DNA of 52,327 bases from Alphaproteobacteria bacterium 65-37 (GTDB taxonomy: Bacteria; Pseudomonadota; Alphaproteobacteria; Reyranellales; Reyranellaceae), in contig MKRV01000234.1 in NCBI GenBank assembly GCA_001897995.1, positions 25,902 through 78,228 of the forward strand, written 5' to 3'. Both the position numbers and the translations under genes were made by a program. Positions 36,648 through 44,483 of the stretch are shown in pieces. How positions within the stretch are numbered: the stretch's first letter is position 1; each line of letters opens with the position of its first letter. The notes beneath the pieces are model-generated. The model saw only the letters and a list, made by a program, of their open reading frames with translations. It had not been told where the DNA came from and made no database searches.

Positions 36648-37018
36648 CCGAGCTGGCACTTCGACAAGAGAGTGATGAGGAGGAGCGACGGCGGCTGGGT
36701 GATCGGTTACGCGAGGCGCGCAAATATCTCGGCCTCAAGCAGGAGGAGGTCGCGACCTATCTCAAGATCCCACGGACGGCTCTTACCGACATCGAAAACG
36801 GTCAGCGCCGCGTCGAGGCCATCGAGCTGACGCGGCTCGCCAAGCTTTATCGGCAGCCGGTCGCTTTCTTCACTGGCGAAGACGAAGCGTCTGCGAACCT
36901 GCCGGTCGATGTCGCGCATCTCGCGCGGCGTGCAGCCGACCTGTCACCAGAGGATCGCGATGAGCTCGGCCGATTCGCCGAATACCTGCGCACGCGGGCG
37001 CGTGCTGGGCAGGGCTGA
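36644..37018 (+). CDS. XRE-family regulator paired with ImmA/IrrE peptidase
   Basis: 124 residues with AAGGAGG upstream, overlapping the previous stop. The helix-turn-helix spans about residues 18-75: RLREARKYLGLKQEEVATYL, then IPRTALTDIENGQRRVEA and LTRLAKLYRQPVAFFTG. XRE repressors next to ImmA/IrrE peptidases are often cleaved by them in mobile elements, which is the likely relationship here. The gene after it starts five bases later. Promoter control of the whole operon is inferred. Confidence 0.88.
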   Translation: MTELALRQESDEEERRRLGDRLREARKYLGLKQEEVATYLKIPRTALTDIENGQRRVEAIELTRLAKLYRQPVAFFTGEDEASANLPVDVAHLARRAADLSPEDRDELGRFAEYLRTRARAGQG

Positions 37019-37023
37019 CCCTC

Positions 37024-38037
37024 ATGGTGGCATCGGACTATACGGGCGCGGTACGAGCAGGGACGATGGCGGCCTCGCGGCTGCATCAACGTCTCGACTT
37101 GCGCCAGCTCGTCGAAACGAGGGGTGGCAATGTCGACGTCTTCGGTGCCATCCAAGCCGTCGACCTGCCTCTTCTGCTCCGTCCGCTGCAGGGTTTGCTG
37201 GGCGCGTATCTGAGCGACCCAGCCCCAGGCGTTCTGATCACGACGCGGCGGCCGATGAGTATCCAACGCTTCACCGCCGCGCATGAGCTCGGTCATTTCG
37301 AGATGAAGCATCAGCCGAGCCTTGACGATGAAAGCATCCTCCGCCGCATGACTCTGACCGGCGCGCCCGCAGAGGATTTTCAGGAAGTCGAAGCCGACGC
37401 CTTTGCGGTCGGCTTCATGATGCCCCGGTGGTTGATCCAGTGGCACGCCGCCCGCCAAAGCTGGACGGTGGAGGATTTCCGGCGTGCGAACCGGGTCTAC
37501 CAGCTCGCGCTTCGGATCGGCGCGAGCTACGAGGCGACGTGCTGGACTCTAGTCCGCCATCGTCTGATCCAGGCCGGGCTCGCCCGTGAACTGCTTCAAA
37601 CACAGCCCCGTGAGCTTAAGGTTGGCCTGCTCGAGACCTATAAGCCCCAGGACTATCGTGGCGACGTCTGGCTCCTGACCGAGCGCGATGCCGGAACGCG
37701 CATTGATGGCAGCCGCAACGATCTGTTCGTGTTGCGGTTGGAGGAACATAGTGGCGGCGGCTATCTGTGGGATATCGACCAGCTCAAGGCGAGCGGGTTC
37801 GCGATCGTCCGCGACGAACTCGAGGCGATCGATGGCGAAGGTGTGGGCGGGCCAGTCGTGCGGCGCGTGACCGCGGCGCCGGAGGAGACACATCGCGGCT
37901 CACTCCAGATCGAGGAGCGGCGGCCCTGGGATCCTGAACCTCCGCTGTCGCGGCTGAACCTCGACTTCGACCTGACGGGACCGGAAGAGGAAGGGCTGTC
38001 ACGCGCCGAGCGGCGGAGGTTACTTGAAGCCGCATGA
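37024..38037 (+). CDS. ImmA/IrrE metallopeptidase fused to a chagasin-like (I42) inhibitor domain
   Basis: 337 residues. The N-terminal ImmA/IrrE (M78) domain has the zinc motif HELGH at 87-91 and the third-ligand block EVEADAFA with Glu123, then FMMP. The C-terminal domain, about 210-315, shows the three loops of chagasin-type inhibitors of papain-like peptidases: GGGYLW at 244-249 (cf. TTGYxW), GEGVGG at 271-276 (cf. GxGG) and ERRPW at 298-302 (cf. RPW). The next gene, overlapping by four bases, encodes a papain-like peptidase, the natural target of such a domain. The fusion may hold the cysteine peptidase inactive until a signal releases it. The inhibitor call rests on motifs only. Confidence 0.85.
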   Translation: MVASDYTGAVRAGTMAASRLHQRLDLRQLVETRGGNVDVFGAIQAVDLPLLLRPLQGLLGAYLSDPAPGVLITTRRPMSIQRFTAAHELGHFEMKHQPSLDDESILRRMTLTGAPAEDFQEVEADAFAVGFMMPRWLIQWHAARQSWTVEDFRRANRVYQLALRIGASYEATCWTLVRHRLIQAGLARELLQTQPRELKVGLLETYKPQDYRGDVWLLTERDAGTRIDGSRNDLFVLRLEEHSGGGYLWDIDQLKASGFAIVRDELEAIDGEGVGGPVVRRVTAAPEETHRGSLQIEERRPWDPEPPLSRLNLDFDLTGPEEEGLSRAERRRLLEAA

Positions 38038-38720
38038 CCGAGATCGTCGTGTTGAAGGATTTGCGCCCGCTGTTCGGCGAGGCGCGCAATCAAGGACCGC
38101 GGCCGACCTGCCTCGCGTTCGCCGGCAGCGATGCCCATGCGGCCCTCCGGCCAGGGTGGGCGCCGTTGTCGTGTGAGTTCGCGTTCTATCACGCGCAGCG
38201 GCGTTCGGGACGGCCGCCCGGCCGGGGCGCAACGCTGTCGGCGATGCTCGAGGCGCTGCGTAAGGACGGGCAGCCCGAGGAAGCAGGCTGGCCGTATTTG
38301 CCCGCAACGCCGAGCGACGCCGCGTCGTGGACGCCATCCGACAATGTCGGACCGCTGTTCGGACGCGCCGGTGAGACGCTTCAGCCATCGCTCGACAGGG
38401 TCATTCAGGAACTCGAGGGCGATCGTCCCGCGATCCTCCTGCTGATGCTGTCCCACGCATTCTATGCACCGTCCGCCGAAGCTGTGATCCATCCGTCTGC
38501 CGGCGAAGGGCCTGATCCAGCGCGCCGCCATGCCGTCGTTGCCACCGCTCACGGGACGGTCGATGGCGAGCGCGCGATTTTGGTGCGCAACAGCTGGGGT
38601 CTCAGATGGGGCGCCGCTGGCTATGGCTGGCTTACGGAAACCTTCCTCGCGCCCCGTCTCTTCGCGGCCGCGATATTGACGGAGGATGTCGATGTATCTG
38701 CCTGTCCCGCCGCAGCCTGA
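38034..38720 (+). CDS. Papain-like (C1) cysteine peptidase
   Basis: 228 residues with no signal peptide, so cytosolic. The catalytic set is complete: Gln20 (oxyanion) and Cys26 in ARNQGPRPTCLAFAGSDAHA, His166 in RRHAVVATAHG and Asn186 in ILVRNSWGLRWGAAGYGWL. No propeptide is present, so another restraint is needed; the chagasin-like domain next door would supply it. The substrate is unknown. A bacterial cytosolic C1 enzyme in a mobile element could be an effector that kills or processes host or phage proteins. Its end overlaps the following gene by 29 bases. Confidence 0.88.
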   Translation: MTEIVVLKDLRPLFGEARNQGPRPTCLAFAGSDAHAALRPGWAPLSCEFAFYHAQRRSGRPPGRGATLSAMLEALRKDGQPEEAGWPYLPATPSDAASWTPSDNVGPLFGRAGETLQPSLDRVIQELEGDRPAILLLMLSHAFYAPSAEAVIHPSAGEGPDPARRHAVVATAHGTVDGERAILVRNSWGLRWGAAGYGWLTETFLAPRLFAAAILTEDVDVSACPAAA

Positions 38721-39462
38721 CTGTGTGACCGCGTGGCGCGAAGCGGTCCGTCTGGTCGACGGCGCCTCCGGCCATGAGGCCTATAATGTCGTGATCGATG
38801 TGGCCGATCCGACAGCCAATGCAACGCGCGCGCACCCTGGCATCGCGGTCGTAGATGACTTCTTGACGGCGCGCGACAAGTCGGTCGAAGCGGTCGCCAA
38901 TACGATTTTTCCTGCGTCACTCTATTATCGCCATCGCGCGCCCGCCTTTTTTGACGTGTTTAGCACCAAGGTGCTGCCGAAGGTGCGACGGAGCGGACGC
39001 TGGTCGGGCTACTACTTCGAGCGCATGATCGATTTCCCCGTGCCGGCGGGCGAACCGCCGAACCAGCTCTGGGATATCGTGGAGCGTATGCGCAACGACG
39101 AGGTACGCGCGCTCAACAAATTCGAACTCTCGCTGTTCGATCCAGTCCGCGATGTCGACAATTCACCGTATGGCGGTCAGTGCCTCAGTTTTTTGAGCTT
39201 CAAGGTCGTGCCGGGCGCGGAGCGCACGTTGACGCTGACCGCGATGTATCGAAACCACTTCTACATCGAGAAGCTGCTTGGCAACTTGATCGGGCTCGGC
39301 CGGCTGATGGCCTTTGTCGGCCGTGAAACCGGCCTCCAGGTTGGCGCGCTCACCGTGATCTCGACGCACGCCGAGATCGACCAACCGAATAGAGCCCGCC
39401 GCAGCGAAATCGCGGCGATGCTCGCACAGTTCGATCAGGCGGGAACACCGCTCGCAGCATGA
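38692..39462 (+). CDS. Divergent thymidylate synthase-like protein
   Basis: 256 residues from the ATG at 38692, chosen over 38686 because GGAGG (38681-38685) then has proper spacing. The TS fold is recognisable: the nucleophile Cys164 in PYGGQCLSF, Arg187 in YRNHFYIE, Asn198 eleven residues later (as Arg166/Asn177 in E. coli ThyA) and His226 in VISTHAEID. The Asp that binds folate (ThyA Asp169) is replaced by Phe190, and the Tyr after the HxY motif by Glu228. It may therefore act on a pyrimidine nucleotide without normal methylation, like phage hydroxymethylases, or only bind one. It ends tail-to-tail with the UDG-like gene, overlapping by 28 bases. Confidence 0.72.
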   Translation: MYLPVPPQPDCVTAWREAVRLVDGASGHEAYNVVIDVADPTANATRAHPGIAVVDDFLTARDKSVEAVANTIFPASLYYRHRAPAFFDVFSTKVLPKVRRSGRWSGYYFERMIDFPVPAGEPPNQLWDIVERMRNDEVRALNKFELSLFDPVRDVDNSPYGGQCLSFLSFKVVPGAERTLTLTAMYRNHFYIEKLLGNLIGLGRLMAFVGRETGLQVGALTVISTHAEIDQPNRARRSEIAAMLAQFDQAGTPLAA

Positions 39463-40136
39463 GCGAACGGCAATTCGAGCGTCGCATCATCCCGATGTGG
39501 TCTATCGAGCCCATAAAGGGCGTGAACGCCGACGATGAACTCCGCCTGCCCGCCATAGCTCGGATGCCGAACCATCGTGACCGGAACGTCGATCTCCGCA
39601 AGCGCAAGGCCCGCATCGCGGCCGATCGCGACAATGCGGCGCGGCGCAATCATAGCGATCAGCGCCATCAACAGCGGCCAAGTCGCATTGCGCTCGGACC
39701 GGCTGTGGCAGCGGTTGGACATCGGATCGGCCGCTTCATGGGGATGGAATGGAAACACGTTCCACAAGACGACCGGCGCGCCAATGTGCGCAAGCACGCT
39801 CCATATGACCGCGGCGGTGCGTTCAGCGACGATCGGGCCACGCGTTGCACGATCAAGCGTGATACCGCCAAGCAGCGTGCTGGCTGAGGCAAGATGCACC
39901 TCGTCGGTCAAGGGGAGCCCCGTGCGGCGGCCGCCACGGTAACCGAGATCGCGGGCGATCCACATCGTATCGACGTGGGCGTCGAGCGCGGCCTCGAGGC
40001 ACTGTGTGAGGTTCCGCTTGCGCACAAGCGGTGCATCAAATCGGTCGTGGATTGGGCAGCTGTCGCGATAGGGATTGAAGACAGCCGGCAGGCGTGTGTT
40101 GGCAAGTGCGGTCGCGAAGGATCGGGGCGTTTTCAC
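39435..40136 (-). CDS. Uracil-DNA-glycosylase superfamily-like protein
   Basis: 233 residues from a GTG at 40136 that overlaps the upstream stop (GTGA) and has GAGG seven bases before. UDG superfamily features: FNPYRD near 20, DLGYRGGRRTGLPLTDE (motif A region, 63-79), the strand LWNVFPFHPHE with SNR, and the DNA-intercalation loop VRHPSYGGQAEF (189-200). The usual acidic catalytic residue of motif A is not clear. It may excise a modified or deaminated base, or cleave the product of the nucleotide enzymes encoded around it. It is the second gene of the leftward operon. Confidence 0.78.
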   Translation of the reverse strand: MKTPRSFATALANTRLPAVFNPYRDSCPIHDRFDAPLVRKRNLTQCLEAALDAHVDTMWIARDLGYRGGRRTGLPLTDEVHLASASTLLGGITLDRATRGPIVAERTAAVIWSVLAHIGAPVVLWNVFPFHPHEAADPMSNRCHSRSERNATWPLLMALIAMIAPRRIVAIGRDAGLALAEIDVPVTMVRHPSYGGQAEFIVGVHALYGLDRPHRDDATLELPFAHAASGVPA

Positions 40137-41317
40137 GTCAGGGCCTCGATTGAAAGCTGGCGGTTGTTCATGTCGATTCGGACGCGCCCCCGGCGGTGCT
40201 CACGCAGAAAGCGGAAGGCTGTATAGCCCTGCAGAATGGCCTCTTCCCAGAGCCAAAGCGGACAACGTTCCGCTTCGTAGCCTGCGACGAACTGACGGAC
40301 ATGCTTGAGGAGATCGAACGGCATATCGCCACGCTTCATGTTGGCGAAGAGGTCGAGCTCGATCGCCTGGCCAAAAATCCAGGTTGTAATGCCTTCCTCG
40401 ATCAGTGTCGCACGTGCACCATCCTCGGCATCGTCGATCTTGAGGTCTGATTTGCGCTTAAGACGAAGTAGCGCGCGGATCACCGGCGACCAAGTCAGCA
40501 CGGCGACATGGGCGTAATGGAAGACGTCATGAAAGCGATAGTCGTCGGCGGTCATCGCGTTATCGGTGAGACGGTCACCTATATTGATGCCGTTGCAGCG
40601 CTGGAAGACATAAGTCTGTCCGCGCACCTGTCGTTCGAAGATTTCAATCGTAAGATCGCGCGGCAGCTGCTCTTCGGGCTCGGCGCCGGCATCGAGCGGT
40701 GCAGGATAGGTGCGTTCACGAGGCCAGCGGTCGGCTGTCTTAGCGAGATTCTTGACAGCGGCGGCCTCGAGCGTGACGCCGGCCTCGTTGGCAGCTTGGA
40801 TGAGCGTGCGGGTGATTGCGCTCAAGCGGCCGAGCAGGGAGGAAGGGCTGTCGACGAGTCGTCCCGCTTCCTGGTCGATGACGAGGAGGCCGACGTCACC
40901 GGCGAGTTTCAGGAGCGTGCGCTCGAAAGCCTCCGTGGGCTCGATGGCGCGGGTCATGATCGCGGGCTGCACGGCGGCGAAGGACAGCGCCTCGCCCTTA
41001 TTGCGAGCCTGGAGATGTGGGCCAGGGGTTGCCTCGGCGAAGATGTCGTTCAGCGCGATCCCGCCGCGCGCGGCTACCGTAGACAAGTACCACAAGACGT
41101 CGCCAAGCTCTTCGACGACCGCGCCGGCATAACCAAGATAGGATGCACGATCGCGCTGCTTCTTCTTGACTTCGCTGAGGAGGCTGCCGATCTCGCCGAA
41201 CAGGCCGAGAAGTGGAAAGCTTAGCGATCCTCCATCGCTGCGCTGGTCGGTCTCCGCTGCGCGGGCGGCATAGTCTGCGATCGTGAGCGGGGAGAAGTGG
41301 GTGGACGCTATCGCCAT
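40133..41317 (-). CDS. MazG-like nucleotide pyrophosphohydrolase with novel C-terminal domain
   Basis: 394 residues from the ATG at 41317; starts at 41365, 41392 and 41494 are possible but add Ser-rich or unrelated sequence. Residues 35-75 carry the all-alpha NTP pyrophosphatase motif: Glu42 and Glu49 in GEIGSLLSE, then Glu70 and Asp73 in VVEELGDVLWYL. A second MazG-like helix occurs in LEAAAVKNLAKTADRWP (about 183-199). A C-terminal domain of 180 residues with FHDVFHYAHV (262-271), resembling a metal-binding His/Asp cluster, is not recognised. It probably hydrolyses a (d)NTP to the monophosphate and PPi, possibly an altered nucleotide. Its stop overlaps the UDG-like start. Confidence 0.75.
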   Translation of the reverse strand: MAIASTHFSPLTIADYAARAAETDQRSDGGSLSFPLLGLFGEIGSLLSEVKKKQRDRASYLGYAGAVVEELGDVLWYLSTVAARGGIALNDIFAEATPGPHLQARNKGEALSFAAVQPAIMTRAIEPTEAFERTLLKLAGDVGLLVIDQEAGRLVDSPSSLLGRLSAITRTLIQAANEAGVTLEAAAVKNLAKTADRWPRERTYPAPLDAGAEPEEQLPRDLTIEIFERQVRGQTYVFQRCNGINIGDRLTDNAMTADDYRFHDVFHYAHVAVLTWSPVIRALLRLKRKSDLKIDDAEDGARATLIEEGITTWIFGQAIELDLFANMKRGDMPFDLLKHVRQFVAGYEAERCPLWLWEEAILQGYTAFRFLREHRRGRVRIDMNNRQLSIEALT

Positions 41318-41598
41318 CAGGCGCTCACGTGATGAGGAACTGCTGCTTCCCGGCCAGCTCGACATATTTGGTCGCTCGCCAGGCGATTCCATCGGTGAGG
41401 CGCCCCCATCCCAAATCTCCTTGTTCGTTAAGGGCGGTGCCTGTCGGCAACGGAGGGCAGCATCACCGACCTCCCTTCTGACTATCCGCAGCATGCCTTA
41501 GTCTGCATTGTTTGTCGTCCAAGAGTTTCGTTGTGATCGTTTCCGGGAAAGACTCCGAATGTGGCCCACTGTGCCGTTTGCATGAGTGCGTCGAGACC

Positions 41599-42915
41599 TT
41601 AGGCCGGAGCGTCTTCGACTGGTTGCGCTACGGTGGAGATCGACAATGGTGCATACCCGTGGGCGTTGGCTGTTCGCACTGGCGATGTGCCGCCATCAAG
41701 TAATGCTGCGATCGCTACCGACACGCGGTCGGCCGCTACGACCAAGGCGGTATCCAGGTGCACGTACCTTTGCGTTATTCCGTGGGCGGAATGCCCAAGC
41801 AGACCCGCGATCGTAAGTTCGGAAAAGCCAAGGTCGCCGGCAACGCTAGCAAAGGTGTGACGGAGCACATGTGGAGTCACACCCTTGAGCTCTGCCTTAC
41901 GGCAAATGCGGTCGAGAACACGGACGACTCCAATGAAATGCCCGTCTCCCCAATCGGCCGGAAAGAGAAAAGGGGAACCCGCCCGACTCGGTCGGGCATC
42001 AATGCAGTCCATTGCAGCGTCTCCAAGAACCCGGACCTGGGCGCCACTCTTGGTGTCGGGAAAGCGCACGCAGTGGTCGCTGCGGCTGTACCAGTCTCGC
42101 TTTAGCCCCAGCGCCTCCATCCGCCGGAACCCCGTCAACAGCATGAGCCGGATCGCCGAGAGGCCGGTAGGATGTTCACCTTCTGCCGCTGCCTTGCGGA
42201 TGACGTTCCCGAGACGACGGATTTCGTCTTCGCTCAGTCGGCGCTTGCGGCTTCCGACCGCCAGTTGCCGGACGCCTTGAGCAGGATTCCTGCCAATGAC
42301 GCCGAGACGAGTGGCGTGGCCGAGCAAGGCCCGTAAGGTACTAATTGCCCGGCTGGCGACGCCAGGACCCCCAGTCGACCGGCCCCCGCGACCTTTTTTG
42401 CGCCCGCGAGCCGACTTACCCGCGGCAATGTCCGCCTGCATGCCCTCGATGTCATGCAGGGTGAGACGGCTCACGAGCCGGGCGCCGAGCAACGGCTTGA
42501 TGTGAGTCTCGATGCGGCCTCGATCACTCTTGAGTGTCGATGCCTTGATCGGCCGACGGTTTCGACCGAGGAGCCGGCCGGCTTCAGCCTGCTCGAGATA
42601 CCAGTCGCACACTTCCTTGACGGACATGCCGACCCGGACTCCTTGGCGGTCGGCCGATGGGTCGGCGCCTTCCACCACAGCAACGAGTTTCTTGCGGGCA
42701 AGGTGGCGCGCGATCTCGGGTGTCAGCACGCCGTATTGACCGAGCACAAGTCGCCGAGTCCGGCCTTCGATGTTTCGGTACTGAATGAGGAAGGTTTTCA
42801 CGCCCGAGGGTTTGGCGCGGACTCCGAAGCCTCTTAACTCCGTATCCCACGCGAAGACGTCTCGATCAGGCTCGGCTTGGAGCGCGTCTACGGAACGTTT
42901 GGTAATCTTGCCCAT
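41599..42915 (-). CDS. int: ICE tyrosine recombinase (integrase)
   Basis: 438 residues, with DUF4102-like N-terminal sequence (DALQAEPDRDVFAWDTELRG), a SAM-like core-binding domain (about 95-205) and a catalytic domain with the full tyrosine-recombinase set: Arg264 (TGFRRMEAL), Lys289 (DTKSG), His349 and Arg352 (HVLRHTF), His375 (LLGHS) and Tyr384 (QRYVHLD). It starts about 216 bases from the tRNA-Gly fragment, the expected target. Tail after Tyr384 is about 50 residues. No excisionase gene was found nearby. Confidence 0.95.
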   Translation of the reverse strand: MGKITKRSVDALQAEPDRDVFAWDTELRGFGVRAKPSGVKTFLIQYRNIEGRTRRLVLGQYGVLTPEIARHLARKKLVAVVEGADPSADRQGVRVGMSVKEVCDWYLEQAEAGRLLGRNRRPIKASTLKSDRGRIETHIKPLLGARLVSRLTLHDIEGMQADIAAGKSARGRKKGRGGRSTGGPGVASRAISTLRALLGHATRLGVIGRNPAQGVRQLAVGSRKRRLSEDEIRRLGNVIRKAAAEGEHPTGLSAIRLMLLTGFRRMEALGLKRDWYSRSDHCVRFPDTKSGAQVRVLGDAAMDCIDARPSRAGSPFLFPADWGDGHFIGVVRVLDRICRKAELKGVTPHVLRHTFASVAGDLGFSELTIAGLLGHSAHGITQRYVHLDTALVVAADRVSVAIAALLDGGTSPVRTANAHGYAPLSISTVAQPVEDAPA

Positions 42916-43057
42916 GATTCAATTCCTCGAAAAAACCACACGATCTGTACTGCTTCCCCGAGTTTTGGGAGGAGGCCGGGGAAGCAGGGGGGAAGCACGC
43001 GAGCGAAAATCGCCGGGCGTGGAGAGGATACGGTGAGGATGGTTGAAAAGGGCAAAG

Positions 43058-43084
43058 ACCTCTATGGAACAGTCACTTAGAGGT
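43058..43084. other. Inverted repeat between integrase and att core
   Basis: ACCTCT at 43058-43063 pairs with AGAGGT at 43079-43084, and flanking CAAA/TTTG extend it with one bulge. It lies in the 216-base region between the int start and the tRNA fragment, where arm-type integrase sites or the int promoter would be expected. No function is proven. Confidence 0.3.
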
Positions 43085-43130
43085 TTGCGGGATAGAAAAA
43101 GATGCTGTAGCGTAAATCGTCTGAGCGTGT

Positions 43131-43174
43131 TGCCAAGGTCGGGGTCGAGGGTTCGAATCCCTTCGCCCGCTCCA
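43131..43174 (+). other. att site: 3' half of tRNA-Gly(GCC) gene at ICE end
   Basis: TTGCCAAGGTC, with anticodon GCC at 43132-43134, is followed by the variable region, a T-arm (GAGGGTTCGAATCCCTT), the 3' acceptor strand CGCCCGC, discriminator T and CCA at 43172-43174. This is the 3' part of tRNA-Gly. The 5' half is missing: bases upstream do not pair with the acceptor or anticodon stems. Such fragments are the att core left by tyrosine integrases that use tRNA 3' ends. The intact gene should lie at the other end of the element, outside the window. Core length is about 44 bases; the left edge may vary by a few. Confidence 0.85.
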
Positions 43175-43186
43175 TTCATCGAAAAG

Positions 43187-43217
43187 GGTTCAAGGATACG
43201 GCAGAACCTCTTTTCTT
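43187..43217 (+). terminator. Possible terminator after the tRNA-Gly fragment
   Basis: GGTTC (43187-43191) pairs with GAACC (43204-43208) across a 12-base loop and is followed by TCTTTTCTT. The stem is short, but a U-rich tail right after a tRNA gene is usual, so it may be the old terminator of tRNA-Gly on the chromosomal side. Confidence 0.4.
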
Positions 43218-43422
43218 GCGTGTTCGGCGCAGCCCCACCGAACCTCCATTGCAGTTTCGATGTTCCAGGACCGCGTGCGCCGGTCCGCCGATTGTCGGTC
43301 GATGCCGCGAAAGAATGCTGGGCTTGCCACAACTGTTGCGTATTGTCGGGACAGGGTGGCTTTTGCCGTAGCGGCCGGCCCAATATCATTGTCGCACTGC
43401 CTGCCCGCTGGTTGTTGAACTG

Positions 43423-44472
43423 ATGATGCTCGCCGATCCCCCTCGGGGCTTTGCCAAAGTCTGGTCCGACTATCGGTGGAAGGTCGGCAACTATCTCGAC
43501 AGACTGGGATGCTGGCTGCTCGTCCATGCGCCTGCGGCAGGCAGGCTCTATGCGACGCTGCTGTCGCCCGGCCGGCCGCGATTGGAGCGATACCCGGGCT
43601 GGACCTTCGCCGCAGAATATTTCATCGAACGTCGCTGGACGGCTCTGCGCCGGGCGGCGTTGTGGGACGCCGCCCTGGAGCGCAAGCTTCGCGTACCACT
43701 CAACGTGCCCTGGTACGGCGCCACGACCGTCGGCGTCACCTTGGGCAACGACCAGAGCCTCTGCCTCTATGTCAGCGGCTCGTTCGAGCCCAATGAGTTC
43801 GCCTTCATCGATCGTGTCCTGCAACCCGGCATGGCGATGGTCGATGTCGGCGCCAACGACGGCCTCTACACCGTCTTCGCCGCCCGCCGCGTCGGCCCGT
43901 CGGGGCGCGTGCTGGCGGTCGAACCGAGTTCGCGCGAGCGCGCCAACCTCCAGCGCAACGTCGAACGCAACAGCCTGACGAATGTCGTCGTGCGGCCGTC
44001 GGCGCTCGGCGCCGAGGCCGGACAGGCCAATCTCAAGATCGCTCACGGCCTGCACGCCGGTCACAATACCTTCGGCACCTTCGCCTACGATGACGTCCTC
44101 GCCGTGGACTCCGAGCTGGTCACCGTCGAGACGCTCGACGACGTGATCGACCGCTGTGCGCTCCCACGCATCGATTTCGTCAAGATCGACGTGGAGGGCG
44201 CGGAAGTCGGCGTTCTGAAAGGCGCCCGGAAGGTATTGATGTCGTCACGTCCGCTTCTCCTTCTCGAAGCCAACGAACCGGCGTTGCGAGCGCAGGACAC
44301 CAGTGTGGACGAGCTGTTGGCGCTGCTGCGGTCGGAGTTCGGCTATGACATCCTCGTCTTCTCCGCCGAGACCGGCGGCGTCGAGCTTCTGAAGGACGGC
44401 GCGGCGGTGTCGCCCAACATCGTGGCGGTGCCCCGCGAGCGCACGCCGGACGTGCTGGCCAAAGCGGCCTGA
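43423..44472 (+). CDS. FkbM-family methyltransferase
   Basis: 349 residues; ATG at 43423 or 43426. The Rossmann methyltransferase domain starts near 130 with AMVDVGANDGLYTVFAARRV (SAM-binding loop) and ends with the FkbM tag FVKIDVEGAEVGVLKGARKV. The N-terminal 125 residues are family-specific. FkbM proteins O-methylate sugars or polyketide-like groups. With a GT2 glycosyltransferase and an SGNH protein directly downstream, surface polysaccharide modification is likely. It is the first chromosomal gene beyond the ICE end. Confidence 0.88.
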   Translation: MMLADPPRGFAKVWSDYRWKVGNYLDRLGCWLLVHAPAAGRLYATLLSPGRPRLERYPGWTFAAEYFIERRWTALRRAALWDAALERKLRVPLNVPWYGATTVGVTLGNDQSLCLYVSGSFEPNEFAFIDRVLQPGMAMVDVGANDGLYTVFAARRVGPSGRVLAVEPSSRERANLQRNVERNSLTNVVVRPSALGAEAGQANLKIAHGLHAGHNTFGTFAYDDVLAVDSELVTVETLDDVIDRCALPRIDFVKIDVEGAEVGVLKGARKVLMSSRPLLLLEANEPALRAQDTSVDELLALLRSEFGYDILVFSAETGGVELLKDGAAVSPNIVAVPRERTPDVLAKAA

Positions 44473-44483
44473 CGGCGGACCCC

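Noticed and set aside
40508..41224. 238-codon frame on the plus strand
   Set aside because: Antisense to the MazG-like gene, which has EExxD-type catalytic residues and coupling to the next gene.
1..43174. CRISPR array
   Set aside because: No regularly spaced direct repeats were seen anywhere on reading through the window.
43081..43174. Complete tRNA-Gly gene
   Set aside because: The 5' acceptor strand GCGGGCG and D-arm are absent upstream of 43131; only the 3' half is present.
43043..43423. 126-codon frame across the att site
   Set aside because: It reads through the tRNA-Gly fragment and terminator-like hairpin and has no protein family.
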